Of a stretch of DNA of 53,490 nt, positions 1 to 9,777 are shown piece by piece. Below the pieces are notes generated by a model that was given only the letters and a program-made list of their open reading frames with translations, was not told the DNA's origin and did no database searches. The translations under genes were made by a program, and so were the position numbers. This stretch comes from Acidimicrobiales bacterium (lineage in GTDB: Bacteria; Actinomycetota; Acidimicrobiia; Acidimicrobiales; GCA-2861595), in contig DATAIT010000059.1 in assembly GCA_036262515.1 (NCBI GenBank), positions 1 to 53,490 on the forward strand, in the 5' to 3' direction. Positions within the stretch are counted from its first letter, which is position 1; every line of letters starts with the position of its first letter.

Positions 1-23
1 GCCCGTCGCGCTAGCAGCGCAGA

Positions 24-74
24 GTGGCCCGTCCGGGCCCGCCGAGGTCTCGGTTGTGGCCCGTGCGTGGCCCG
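24..74. repeat. GTGGCCCG direct repeats beside tRNA-Gly
   Basis: Three identical copies of GTGGCCCG lie at 24-31, 56-63 and 67-74, spaced 32 and 11 bases, close to whole helical turns. They start about 60 bases beyond the 3' end of the minus-strand tRNA-Gly gene. No gene is visible in 1-134. Integrase arm-type sites next to a tRNA attachment site have this layout, and a similar GTGGCACG triplet lies beyond the 3' end of tRNA-Phe at 38539. The link to an integrative element is inference; no integrase is present this close to the window edge. Confidence 0.4.
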
Positions 75-134
75 AGCCTCACCAAGCGGAGTTCCCTCGA
101 AGCTCCTTGAGGCTCTGACCAGGGCTTTTGCGAG

Positions 135-205
135 AGCGGGCGACGAGAATCGAACTCGCGTTCTCAGCTTGGGAAGCTGATGTTCTGCCTCTGAACTACG
201 CCCGC
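135..205 (-). tRNA. tRNA-Gly (anticodon CCC)
   Basis: Read on the minus strand the sequence folds as a cloverleaf. The acceptor is GCGGGCG/CGCCCGC, the D stem GTTC/GAAC, the anticodon stem TCAGC/GCTGA around the loop TTCCCAA (anticodon CCC), and the T arm GCGAG-TTCGATT-CTCGT. The discriminator base is U, as in other tRNA-Gly. CCA is not encoded. It diverges from dcd, leaving about 40 bases for both promoters. Confidence 0.95.
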
Positions 206-244
206 GGGCCCGCGGAACGGCCCAACTGTAGCGTGGCCGCTGTC

Positions 245-817
245 ATGATCCTCTCCGATCGCACAATCCGCGACGAGCTCGAGGCCGGGCGCGTCGTCAT
301 TGATCCCCTCGACGAGGCCTGCATCCAGCCCTCCTCCGTCGACCTCCACGTCGACAGATACTTCCGGGTCTTCCGCAACCACACCATGCGTGTCATCGAC
401 GTCAAGGAGGACCAGGAGAATCTCACGGAGCTGGTGGAGATGCGCGAGGACGAGGCCTTCATCCTGCACCCCGGTGAGTTCGTCCTCGGGTCCACGTCTG
501 AACGGGTCCGCCTCCCCGACGACCTAGTGGCACGGTTGGAGGGCAAGTCGAGCCTGGGCCGGCTGGGCCTGCTCATCCACAGCACGGCCGGCTTCGTCGA
601 CGCCGGGTTCGACGGTCACCTCACGCTCGAGCTGTCCAACGTGGCCAACCTGCCGATCACGATCTATCCGGGCATGAAGATCGGCCAGATCAGCTTCCTC
701 CGGATGACCACACCGGCCGACATGCCGTACGGCTCGGCCGCCGCCGGGTCCAAGTACCAGGGCCAGCGCGGCCCCACGCCGAGCCGCTACTCCGAGAACT
801 TCCGCCCGGCGGGGTAA
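245..817 (+). CDS. dcd: dCTP deaminase, probably dUMP-forming (bifunctional)
   Basis: This 190-residue protein deaminates dCTP to supply dUMP for thymidylate synthesis. Family motifs are obvious: the N-terminal [26 protein letters not shown], the long [17 protein letters not shown] segment with [16 protein letters not shown], and the C-terminal [13 protein letters not shown]. The HSTAGF(I/V)D-GF-GH pattern is that of the mycobacterial and methanogen enzymes that both deaminate dCTP and hydrolyse the resulting dUTP, so direct dUMP formation is likely (inference). The start is ATG 245. The reading frame is open further upstream, but that stretch is occupied by the antisense tRNA-Gly. No clear Shine-Dalgarno is visible, so the mRNA may have a very short leader. 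Confidence 0.95.
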   Translation: MILSDRTIRDELEAGRVVIDPLDEACIQPSSVDLHVDRYFRVFRNHTMRVIDVKEDQENLTELVEMREDEAFILHPGEFVLGSTSERVRLPDDLVARLEGKSSLGRLGLLIHSTAGFVDAGFDGHLTLELSNVANLPITIYPGMKIGQISFLRMTTPADMPYGSAAAGSKYQGQRGPTPSRYSENFRPAG

Positions 818-820
818 GCG

Positions 821-869
821 CTTCTTTTCCCGGAACACGACACTGGATGTCGCCAACCGGGAAGAGAAG
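821..869. repeat. 49-nt palindromic repeat, copy 1
   Basis: An imperfect palindrome between the convergent dcd and Fe-S oxidoreductase genes. The outer arms CTTCTTTTCCCGG (821-833) and CCGGGAAGAGAAG (857-869) pair with one G-T wobble. The inner arms CGACA (838-842) and TGTCG (848-852) pair perfectly around a 5-base loop. Two other copies in the window have the same length and the same inner register. It could act as a bidirectional terminator here, although it lacks a T tract. Confidence 0.8.
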
Positions 870-922
870 GGGGCGAGCCGCCGGCCCGCCGCCCGCCGTC
901 CTCTGGCCGCCGGCCCGGCAAC

Positions 923-999
923 CGCCGGCAGCGTCCGCTCCGCCGGCAACCGCCGGCCGCAGCCGGCCGCCGGCACGTGCGCCGGCAGCGTCCGCTCCG
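923..999. repeat. GC-rich spacer with a 20-bp direct repeat
   Basis: The 870-1018 spacer is almost pure G+C and built from CCGCCGG-type units. A perfect 20-base direct repeat, CGCCGGCAGCGTCCGCTCCG, occurs at 923-942 and 980-999. No gene is supported here. Hairpin potential is high, so it may contribute to termination of the two convergent genes. Confidence 0.6.
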
Positions 1000-1018
1000 G
1001 CGGCAAGCAGCGCTGGGG

Positions 1019-3223
1019 TCAGGCGCTGGACGCCCGGCCCTGCTGGAGCGCCTCGAGCAGGTGGACGGCGATGTCCTGCACGACGACGTCGTCGCGGCCC
1101 GTCTCCTTGACGCCGTCGTCGATCATGACGGCGCAGAACGGGCAGGCGGTGGCGACCCGGCTGGCGCCGGTGGCGAGCGCCTGCGCGGCCCGCTCGGTGC
1201 CGATCTTCTTGCCGGTGTGCTCCTCCATCCACATGCGACCCCCGCCCGCCCCGCAGCACATGCCGTCGGCGCCGCTGCGGCCCATCTCGACGATCTCGAT
1301 CCCCTTGAGCGACCCGAGCACGCGCCGGGGAGCCTCGTACACGCCGTTGTGGCGGCCGAGGTAGCACGAGTCGTGGTACGTCACGCGCTGGTCGAGCCGG
1401 GCGTCTCCCAGGTCGAGGCGGCCCTCGGTCAGCAGCGACTCGAGCAGCTGGCTGTGGTGCACGACGTCGTACGTGCCGCCCAGCTGGGGGTACTCGTTGG
1501 CCAGCGTGTTGAAGCAGTGCGGGCACTGGGTGACGATCTTGCGCACGCCCATCCCGTTGAGCGTCGCCACGTTCGAGCCGGCCAGCATCTGGAACAGGTA
1601 CTCGTTACCGGTGCGCCGGGCCGGGTCGCCTGTGCAGCGCTCCAGCGGGCCCAGGATGGCGAAGTCGACGCCGGCCCGGTGCAGTAGGGTGGCCGTGGCG
1701 ACGGTGACCTTGCGGTTGCGGTCGTCGAACGAGCCGGCGCAGCCCACCCAGTACAGGTACTCGTGCTCGAACGGCCCGGTCGCGTCCACCACCGGAACGC
1801 CCTCGGGCAGGGCGGCGGTCCACGAGCCGCGGGTCGACTGGTCCATGGCCCACGGGTTGTCGCTGTTCTCCATCGATCGGAAGGTGCGGCCCAGCTCGGC
1901 CGGGAACTCCGACTCCATGAGCGTGAGGTACCGCCGCATGTCGAGGATCTTGTCGAGGATCTCGATGTCGACCGGGCACACCTCGTCGCACGCCCGGCAC
2001 GACGTGCATGCCCACAGCTCCTCCGGCGTGATCCGGGCGAAGAGGTCGGACGCCGTGACGGTGAGCGCCGCCTCGTGGCCGACCACCGGCGACAGTGGAC
2101 CTCCCGCCGCACCCGTCGCGCTCTCCGCCATCACCTGGCCGACCTTCAGCACGATCTCCCGAGGGTCGAGCGGCTTGCCCGTGAGCTGGGCCGGGCACAC
2201 CTCGGTGCACCGGCCGCACACCGTGCACGCGTCGGTGTCGAGCAGTTGCTTCCACGTGAAGTCCTCGACCGCTCCTGCGCCGAAGCGGTCGAGCGCGGTG
2301 GTGGTGAGGTCGGGCATCGCCGTCATGGCGCCGACGGGCCGGTCGCGATCCGAGAGGTACAGGTTGAGCGGCGACGTGACCATGTGGCGCAACTTCGTCT
2401 CCGGCAGCAGCACGAGGAAGGCGAGGAAGCCCAACACGTGCACGACCCACGCAACCTGGTGGGCGGCCGACAGCGTGCTCGCGGCCAGACCGTCGAACAG
2501 AGCGGACAGCGGCCAGCCCACCACCGACCACCGCTCGAACCCGGGCCGGCGGTCGAGGGCGATCCGCATGCCCTCCACCAATGGGCCGGTGACGGCGATG
2601 ACCAGGAACGTGCCCAGCACGACGGCGTCCTCGGGCCGGGTCTTCGTCCGGAGGCGGAAGTGGCGGCCGCCGTACCGGCGGGCGAGGGCCCAGACCACCC
2701 CGACGAGGAAGGCGGCGCCGGCCACGTCGCCCACCAGGCTGTAGGCGCGGTACACGTCGTCGTGGAGGAACGTGAAGCGCTCGGGGACCAGGTGGTCGAT
2801 CTCCAGGATCACCGTGACGGCGAAGAGCACGAGGAACGGGAAGTACAGCAGCGAGTGCATGATCCCGGCCGCCCGGTCCCGGGCGACGGTGCCCATGAGG
2901 ACACCCTGGCGGAACCGCCGCAGGCGCCGGGCCGCAGTGTCCCGGGTCGTCGGACGGGCCTCGGAGCCACCACGCTGCCAGTTGCGCACCCGTCGCCCGA
3001 ACTGCACGCCGACCGACACGACGAGCACGGCCGACAGGACGTAGAACACGGCCTGGACCGGTCCGGGGACGTTGGTGAACACGGTCCGTCCGGTGCCCTC
3101 GGCCTCGTGCTCGTCGGCGAACACCGCCGCCAGCCCCGACAGGGCCACCACCACCCCCGCCGCGATGCCGACGCCGGTGGCGAGGTGCGACGGCGACAGG
3201 CGCCGGGCCGGGTCGCGGGCCAT
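1019..3223 (-). CDS. Membrane Fe-S oxidoreductase, EtfD/heterodisulfide-reductase type
   Basis: About 734 residues. The N-terminal third is membrane-embedded: a helix near residues 15-37, one near 60-80, and a multi-helix domain like the NarI/HdrE cytochrome b family. It is followed by a two-cluster ferredoxin domain (CTVCGRCTEVCP near 330, CTSCRACDEVCP near 404) and a C-terminal pair of cysteine-rich CCG domains (CPHCFNT near 567, CCGAGGGRMW near 655, CPFC near 693). This order matches mycobacterial EtfD/FadF-like proteins, proposed to pass electrons from electron-transfer flavoprotein to menaquinone in fatty-acid oxidation. No etfAB gene is nearby, so the partner is inferred from family. 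The start ATG 3223 is preferred because the membrane domain follows directly; an upstream in-frame ATG at 3283 is possible. Confidence 0.85.
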   Translation of the reverse strand: MARDPARRLSPSHLATGVGIAAGVVVALSGLAAVFADEHEAEGTGRTVFTNVPGPVQAVFYVLSAVLVVSVGVQFGRRVRNWQRGGSEARPTTRDTAARRLRRFRQGVLMGTVARDRAAGIMHSLLYFPFLVLFAVTVILEIDHLVPERFTFLHDDVYRAYSLVGDVAGAAFLVGVVWALARRYGGRHFRLRTKTRPEDAVVLGTFLVIAVTGPLVEGMRIALDRRPGFERWSVVGWPLSALFDGLAASTLSAAHQVAWVVHVLGFLAFLVLLPETKLRHMVTSPLNLYLSDRDRPVGAMTAMPDLTTTALDRFGAGAVEDFTWKQLLDTDACTVCGRCTEVCPAQLTGKPLDPREIVLKVGQVMAESATGAAGGPLSPVVGHEAALTVTASDLFARITPEELWACTSCRACDEVCPVDIEILDKILDMRRYLTLMESEFPAELGRTFRSMENSDNPWAMDQSTRGSWTAALPEGVPVVDATGPFEHEYLYWVGCAGSFDDRNRKVTVATATLLHRAGVDFAILGPLERCTGDPARRTGNEYLFQMLAGSNVATLNGMGVRKIVTQCPHCFNTLANEYPQLGGTYDVVHHSQLLESLLTEGRLDLGDARLDQRVTYHDSCYLGRHNGVYEAPRRVLGSLKGIEIVEMGRSGADGMCCGAGGGRMWMEEHTGKKIGTERAAQALATGASRVATACPFCAVMIDDGVKETGRDDVVVQDIAVHLLEALQQGRASSA

Positions 3224-3362
3224 GGGAAGGAGCACCGTACCGTGCGGATGTGGCGAGCGGGGCACCGCCGCCGCCGGCCGCATTCCGCCGGGTTCAGAGA
3301 CGTGAGCGCGAGTTCATCTCCAGGCAACATGGGTGCAATGTGCGTCTCGTACGTTGCGGTTG

Positions 3363-3899
3363 ATGGATCCTCCCCAGGTCGACGTGGTGCTGCTCCGGTG
3401 GCCGCTCGAGCGTGAGCGCCGGGACGTCCTGGCCGGCCTGCGGGCCGCCCGTCTGCTGCTGGTGGAGGACGGCGTCGCCCCCCCGGAGCCCGCGGACTGC
3501 GTCGAGGACTGGATCCGCGTCCCCGCTCCCGAGGCGGATGTGAAGCTGCGCGTGCGGGCCCTGGCCCGGCGGGGCCAGGAGCACTCGACCACCGTGCCGG
3601 TGCTCGACCGCGACGGCGTGCTGCGGTTCGCCTCCGGGTGGGTGTCCCTGCCACCGGTGGAGTCCCGCCTCACCACCGCGCTGCTCGACCGCTTCGGTGC
3701 CGTGGTCAGCCGCGAGGCGCTGGCCCGGGCCGGCTGGCCCGACGGCTCCCCCGGTCGCAACGCCCTGGACGTGCATGTCCTCCGTCTGCGGCGACGGCTG
3801 GCGCCCGTCTCCCTGGTGATCCGCACGGTCCGGTCACGCGGGTACCTGCTCGAGCCCGGGGCGTCGGACTGGCAGCAGGGGACCGCCCGCCACGCCTGA
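3363..3899 (+). CDS. Winged-helix (OmpR/PhoB C-domain) DNA-binding protein
   Basis: A 178-residue protein. The C-terminal ~75 residues form a trans_reg_C winged helix: LTTALLDRFGAVVSREALARAG, then NALDVHVLRLRRRL and the wing IRTVRSRGYLLEP. The N-terminal ~95 residues have no phosphoacceptor aspartate pattern, so this is not a standard response regulator; a degenerate receiver-like or unrelated sensor domain is possible. It is divergent from the Fe-S oxidoreductase gene and convergent with gpmA. The start is ATG 3363, with a GTG at 3333 as alternative. Its targets are unknown; its own upstream region is a reasonable guess. Confidence 0.75.
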   Translation: MDPPQVDVVLLRWPLERERRDVLAGLRAARLLLVEDGVAPPEPADCVEDWIRVPAPEADVKLRVRALARRGQEHSTTVPVLDRDGVLRFASGWVSLPPVESRLTTALLDRFGAVVSREALARAGWPDGSPGRNALDVHVLRLRRRLAPVSLVIRTVRSRGYLLEPGASDWQQGTARHA

Positions 3900-3919
3900 T
3901 CCCCCGAGCGGGGCCGTCT

Positions 3920-4615
3920 CTAGGACGCGGCCAGGAGCTCGTCGGCGACCGGGCTGAGGTCGGCGTCCAGCTCGAACAGCCAGGGCACGCCGGTGGGGAT
4001 CTCCAGGGCGGGGATGTCGGCGTCGGCGATCCGCTTCAGGTGCTTCACCAGGCCCCGCAGGCTGTTGCCGTGGGCGGCGACGAGCACCGTGGCCCCGGCG
4101 ACCAGGTCGGGCACGATGGCGTCGAACCAGTAGGGCACCATCCGCACGACCACGTCGCGGAGGCACTCGCCACCCGGGAGCACGTCGGCGGGCAGATGGC
4201 GGTAGCGGGCGTTGTGGCGGGGGTGGCGCGGGTCGTCGGCCGTGATCGCCGGCGGCGGCACGTCGTAGCTGCGCCGCCACACCTGGACCTGGTCGGCGCC
4301 GTGGAGAGCGGCCGTCTCCGCCTTGTCGCGGCCCTCGAGGTCACCGTAGTGGCGCTCGTTGAGGCGCCAGTGGCGCCGTACCGGGACCCACGCCTGATCG
4401 ATGTGCTCCAGTGCCAGGTTGGCGGTGGCGATGGCCCGGTTCTGGAGCGACGTGTGGGCGGTGCCGATCCGGACGCCGGCTTCCCGGAGGAGGCGGCCGC
4501 CGCGGATGGCCTCCTCGATGCCTCGCGGCGACAGGCCGCACTCCTGCCAGCCGGTGAAGCGGTTCTCCAGGTTCCAGGTGCTCTGGCCGTGTCGAAGCAG
4601 GACGAGAGTGGGCAC
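3920..4615 (-). CDS. gpmA: 2,3-bisphosphoglycerate-dependent phosphoglycerate mutase
   Basis: The 231-residue protein interconverts 3- and 2-phosphoglycerate in glycolysis and gluconeogenesis. It has the histidine phosphatase motif LVLLRHGQSTWN at the N-terminus (His 9 is the phosphorylated residue), NERHYGDLEGRDKAET in the substrate region and AAHGNSLR with the second catalytic histidine. Length is normal for the cofactor-dependent family. The usual GES motif reads GEC (PGGECLRD), a small departure near the active site. It is divergent from dnaK, whose promoter and HAIR-like site lie about 45 bases upstream of this start. Confidence 0.95.
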   Translation of the reverse strand: MPTLVLLRHGQSTWNLENRFTGWQECGLSPRGIEEAIRGGRLLREAGVRIGTAHTSLQNRAIATANLALEHIDQAWVPVRRHWRLNERHYGDLEGRDKAETAALHGADQVQVWRRSYDVPPPAITADDPRHPRHNARYRHLPADVLPGGECLRDVVVRMVPYWFDAIVPDLVAGATVLVAAHGNSLRGLVKHLKRIADADIPALEIPTGVPWLFELDADLSPVADELLAAS

Positions 4616-4657
4616 GCGAAAAGCTAGCCTGGCGGGAAGAATCCGGCTCCGCGACGA

Positions 4658-4689
4658 GTTGACAACTACGCACTCAACTTAGCTAGAGT
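4658..4689 (+). promoter_or_regulatory. dnaK promoter with HAIR-like HspR operator
   Basis: GTTGACA (4658-4664), 7 bases, then ACTCAAC (4672-4678) reproduces the HAIR layout (CTTGAGT-N7-ACTCAAG in Streptomyces) with GTTGA/TCAAC as matching outer arms. TTGACA (4659-4664) is also a perfect -35 hexamer. TAGAGT (4684-4689) is a plausible -10 with an unusually long 19-base spacer. A repressor bound here would cover the -35 box, and hspR is the last gene of the operon. Confidence 0.7.
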
Positions 4690-4727
4690 GGCGATGTCAC
4701 GTAGAGCCAACTTTCTGGAGGCACTCC

Positions 4728-6559
<1,832 letters not shown>

Positions 6560-6560
<1 letters not shown>

Positions 6561-7231
6561 TGGCGCCGAGTCCGGGGCATCCCGGCCACTTCCCGAAGCC
6601 TCCCGGGTGGGTCGACCGCCCGGGAGGTCCCAGCGCTCCGCCGCCGCCCAGGTCGGCGGCCGACGCCAAGGGTTCGCGTGCGGCCGAGGCCAGCGCCAAG
6701 GTCGCCGAGATGCTCGGCGTCGACGATGAGGACTCGGCCGATCAGGTCGAGAGCGAGTCGGCCGCCCAGGTGGAACAGGCGGCCGAAGCGGTTGAGCACG
6801 ACATCGACGCGCTGGCGGCCGTGCAGGCCGAGCGCGACGAGTACCTCGACTCGCTGCGCCGGCTGCAGGCCGACTTCGAGAACTACAAGAAGCGCATCCA
6901 GCGCCAGCAGGCCGAGTTGTCCGAGCGGGCGGCCGAGAAGCTGGTGGAGTCGCTCCTACCCGCCCTCGACGCCTTCGACCTGGCCATGGCCCACGCCGAC
7001 AGCAGCGCCGGACTCGACACCGTGTACCGCTCGTTGGCCGGCGTCCTCGAGACCGCCGGGCTCGACCGGCTCGACCCGGCCGGCCAGCCGTTCGACCCCA
7101 CCGAGCACGACGCCGTCCTCCACGAGGAGGGAGGCGACTCGCCCGCGCCCGAGGTCATCGAGGTGCTACGCGCCGGCTACAAGTGGAAGGGCCGGGTCCT
7201 CCGTCCCGCCATGGTGAAGGTCAAGGGCTAG
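6560..7231 (+). CDS. grpE: Nucleotide exchange factor GrpE
   Basis: GTG 6560 shares its first base with the dnaK stop (TAGTG), implying translational coupling. The 223-residue protein begins with a long low-complexity Pro/Gly and acidic section (~1-80). The coiled-coil dimer helix follows ([20 protein letters not shown], then [13 protein letters not shown]), then the small beta domain ending in [16 protein letters not shown]. GrpE releases ADP from DnaK. The long disordered N-terminus is common in actinobacteria. Confidence 0.95.
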
Positions 7232-7243
7232 GCGGGACGGCCT

Positions 7244-8362
7244 ATGTCGTCGGCACAGCGCGAGTGGTTCGAGAAGGACTACTACAAGGTTCTCGGCGTG
7301 CAGGAGAAGGCGACCGAGAAGGAGATCACCAGCGCGTACCGGCGGCTGGCCAAGAAGCACCACCCGGACCACAACCCGGGCTCGGAGGAGCGCTTCAAGG
7401 AGATCTCCGCCGCCTACGACGTGCTCGGCGATCCGGCCAAGCGCAAGGAGTACGACGACGTCCGTCGCCTCGGACCGGCGGCCGGGCCCTTCTCCACCGG
7501 TGGCGGCGGCGGTGGTGGCGGCGGGTTCGGCTCGTCGTTCAAGGTCGACGACCTCGGCGACCTCCTCGGTGGGCTGTTCGGGCGCGGCCGGGCCGCGCCG
7601 TCGCGCTCGCGCCCGGGGCCCAGGCGCGGCGCCGACCTGGAGGCGACCCTCAACCTGTCGTTCGCCGACGCCCTCGACGGCGTCATCACCTCGGTCAACG
7701 TCACCAGCGACGCGTCGTGCACCACCTGCGGCGGCACCGGATCGGCACCTGGCACCTCGCCCGTCATCTGCTCGGGCTGCGGCGGGCGAGGGGTGCGGGA
7801 GGAGAACCAGGGCCTCTTCTCGTTCAGCCAGCCGTGCCGCGAGTGCGGCGGCACCGGGATGAAGGTGGAGACCCCGTGCCCGACGTGCGCCGGATCGGGA
7901 CTCGAGCGCCGCCCCCGTCAGGTGAAGGTTCGGGTGCCGGCCGGCATCGAGGACGGCAAGCGCATCGTGCTCAAGGGCCGGGGTGGCGCAGGGCAGAATG
8001 GTGGTCCTCCGGGAGATGTCTACGTGGTGGTGCGGGTGGGGTCACACGAGCTGTTCGGCCGCAAGGGCAAGGACATCACGCTCAACGTCCCGGTCACCTT
8101 CGCCGAGGCTGCCCTCGGCACCACGGTGAAGATCCCGACGCTCGACGAGCCCGTCACCCTGCGCATCCCTGCAGGCACGCGTTCGGGCCGGACCTTCCGC
8201 GTGAAGGGCCGGGGCGCCCAGACCGACGGCACCAAGGGCGACCTCCTCGCCACCGTCGAGGTCGTGGTGCCCGAGACGCTGTCCGACGCGCAGCGGGCGG
8301 CGGTGGAGGCGCTGGCCGCCGCCACCTCCGATTCGCCCCGCAGGCACCTGGGGATCGAATGA
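7244..8362 (+). CDS. dnaJ: Co-chaperone DnaJ
   Basis: A type I J protein of 372 residues. It has a J domain with the HPD motif ([11 protein letters not shown]), a glycine-rich linker with a run of glycines, four CxxCxGxG zinc repeats ([32 protein letters not shown]) and the two C-terminal substrate-binding beta domains. It stimulates DnaK ATPase and delivers clients. The start is 12 bases after grpE; the stop overlaps the hspR start. This is the operon-encoded DnaJ; actinobacteria often carry a second copy elsewhere. Confidence 0.97.
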   Translation: MSSAQREWFEKDYYKVLGVQEKATEKEITSAYRRLAKKHHPDHNPGSEERFKEISAAYDVLGDPAKRKEYDDVRRLGPAAGPFSTGGGGGGGGGFGSSFKVDDLGDLLGGLFGRGRAAPSRSRPGPRRGADLEATLNLSFADALDGVITSVNVTSDASCTTCGGTGSAPGTSPVICSGCGGRGVREENQGLFSFSQPCRECGGTGMKVETPCPTCAGSGLERRPRQVKVRVPAGIEDGKRIVLKGRGGAGQNGGPPGDVYVVVRVGSHELFGRKGKDITLNVPVTFAEAALGTTVKIPTLDEPVTLRIPAGTRSGRTFRVKGRGAQTDGTKGDLLATVEVVVPETLSDAQRAAVEALAAATSDSPRRHLGIE

Positions 8363-8739
8363 CGGCCGCCGCCGACGCCCGCCTGCGCGCCGTCTACGTG
8401 ATCTCGGTGGCGGCTGAGCTGGCAGGCGTCCACCCCCAGACGCTGCGCATCTACGAGCGCAAGGGCCTCGTCGACCCGTCCCGCACCGTCGGGGGGAGCC
8501 GCCGGTACTCCGAGCGGGACATCGAGCGGCTCCGCCGCATCCAGGAGCTCACCGCCGCCGGCCTCAACCTCGAGGGCGTGCGCCGGGTCATCTTCCTCGA
8601 GGATGAGAACGAGCGCCTCCGGGAGGCCCTCGTCCAGGCCCGGCGCGAGACCGAGGAAGCCGTGGAGCTGGCCCACCGCCAGCACCGCCGCGACCTCGTG
8701 CCGGTCACCCGCTTCCCCGTCCCGTACCGTAAGCGCTGA
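8359..8739 (+). CDS. hspR: MerR-family heat-shock repressor HspR
   Basis: The 126-residue protein overlaps dnaJ by ATGA. It has a MerR-type winged helix: [20 protein letters not shown], then [20 protein letters not shown] and [20 protein letters not shown], followed by a C-terminal coiled coil and a basic tail. HspR binds HAIR elements and represses dnaK-operon and clpB transcription, with DnaK as co-repressor in Streptomyces. The operon position and the two HAIR-like sites in this window (4658, 11862) fit autoregulation and control of clpB. Confidence 0.93.
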   Translation: MTAAADARLRAVYVISVAAELAGVHPQTLRIYERKGLVDPSRTVGGSRRYSERDIERLRRIQELTAAGLNLEGVRRVIFLEDENERLREALVQARRETEEAVELAHRQHRRDLVPVTRFPVPYRKR

Positions 8740-8790
8740 GCTCCCGGCCGCATCGGCCGGACCCGGGCTCGCGCCGGCGGTCAGGTGCGC

Positions 8791-8839
8791 CTTCTTTTCC
8801 CCTTGGGCGACACCACGTGTCGCGTTTCGGGAAAAGAAG
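8791..8839. repeat. 49-nt palindromic repeat, copy 2
   Basis: It lies between the convergent hspR and caspase-like genes. The outer arms CTTCTTTTCCC and GGGAAAAGAAG pair perfectly over 11 bases. The inner arms GCGACAC (8807-8813) and GTGTCGC (8817-8823) pair perfectly around CAC. Length and register are identical to copies at 821 and 41902, while loops and flanks differ. Nothing else is recognised in 8740-8871. Confidence 0.8.
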
Positions 8840-8871
8840 CGGAGCCCGGCGAGGCGCCGGGTGCCGGCCCG

Positions 8872-9771
8872 CTAGATGCAGAGACCGGGCAGGAGGCAGA
8901 TCTTGTTGGGGGCGGCGGGGCCGGTGCCGCCCGGAGGAGCAGGCGGGGTTGGCGGCGGGGGCGGAGGAGGATCGAAGTACCACTCGGTCCCGTCGCCGCC
9001 GGCCAGGTACGGGTGCTGGATGCCCTTGCGCTGCCCGGTCGTCATGATCGGGGCGTGGTGCTCGGCGTAGTGGAACGCCTCCTGGATCGACACGCGGCCG
9101 TCGCCGTTGGCGTCGCCCTTGCCGTCGAGCATGCCCTCCTGAGCCAGGAGGCCGGTGTACACCGACCGCTTCCAGTCCGGCCGCTCGTAGGATTTCTCGT
9201 GCTCGAGGGATGACCCGGTGAACAGCCGCTTGGGTCCCTCGATGCCGCCGCCCTCGTTGAAGCCGGCCGCCTCGCACCCCGAGATGTTGGTCCACAGCCA
9301 GCCCTGGACCGCCCCCAGCCGCTGGCCGAGCTCGCGGTCGGAGATGATGCTCGTGGCGTCGTACGGCACGAGGAACTCGTCCTTCGCCTCGCCGTCACGA
9401 TCGGGATCGCCGTCGCGCTGGTACACGTGGCCCGAGTAGTGGAACACCGAGAACGAGTCGGGCCCCGACCGCTCGTTCAGCCACTGGATGCCGGCCCGGA
9501 TGTTGGCCCCGGTGGCGGCCGAGTCGGTGAGCACCCGGACCTGGTCGTCACCCCACCCCGCCCGCCGCAGGACTTCGCGCATGGCGATTGCGTCGCCGCC
9601 ACCGCCGACGGGGCTGGCGGGACGCCCGCCCAGGTGCCTGCTGACCCCGACGATGAGGGCCGAGCGCCGGGACGAAGCAGGGGGGCCCGCCGAAGCGGGC
9701 CCCCCTGCCAGGACCATGAGCAACGGGATCGTCAGCGCCAGCGTCGCTGCCGCGGACAGCCCCCGTCGCAT
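8872..9771 (-). CDS. Secreted caspase-like (C14) protein with EF-hand
   Basis: A 299-residue protein. A Sec signal peptide (MRRGLSAAATLALTIPLLMV, then LAGGPASA) precedes a caspase-fold domain. ALIVGVSRHLGG is the first strand, FHYSGH holds the candidate catalytic His 115, and NISGCEAAG supplies Cys 166. The usual SGHG reads SGHV and the usual D-x-C-x-S-G reads ISGCEA, so the dyad is present in altered surroundings. A canonical EF-hand loop, DANGDGRVSIQE (220-231), follows, suggesting calcium dependence as in metacaspases (inference). The tail is a polyproline stretch ending CLLPGLCI. It starts 6 bases after the stop of the surface-protein gene and is probably cotranscribed with it. Activity is uncertain. 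Confidence 0.75.
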   Translation of the reverse strand: MRRGLSAAATLALTIPLLMVLAGGPASAGPPASSRRSALIVGVSRHLGGRPASPVGGGGDAIAMREVLRRAGWGDDQVRVLTDSAATGANIRAGIQWLNERSGPDSFSVFHYSGHVYQRDGDPDRDGEAKDEFLVPYDATSIISDRELGQRLGAVQGWLWTNISGCEAAGFNEGGGIEGPKRLFTGSSLEHEKSYERPDWKRSVYTGLLAQEGMLDGKGDANGDGRVSIQEAFHYAEHHAPIMTTGQRKGIQHPYLAGGDGTEWYFDPPPPPPPTPPAPPGGTGPAAPNKICLLPGLCI

Positions 9772-9777
9772 CGGGAT

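Noticed and set aside
128..244. Upstream extension of dcd
   Set aside because: The in-frame extension would run through the antisense tRNA-Gly and does not resemble Dcd N-termini.
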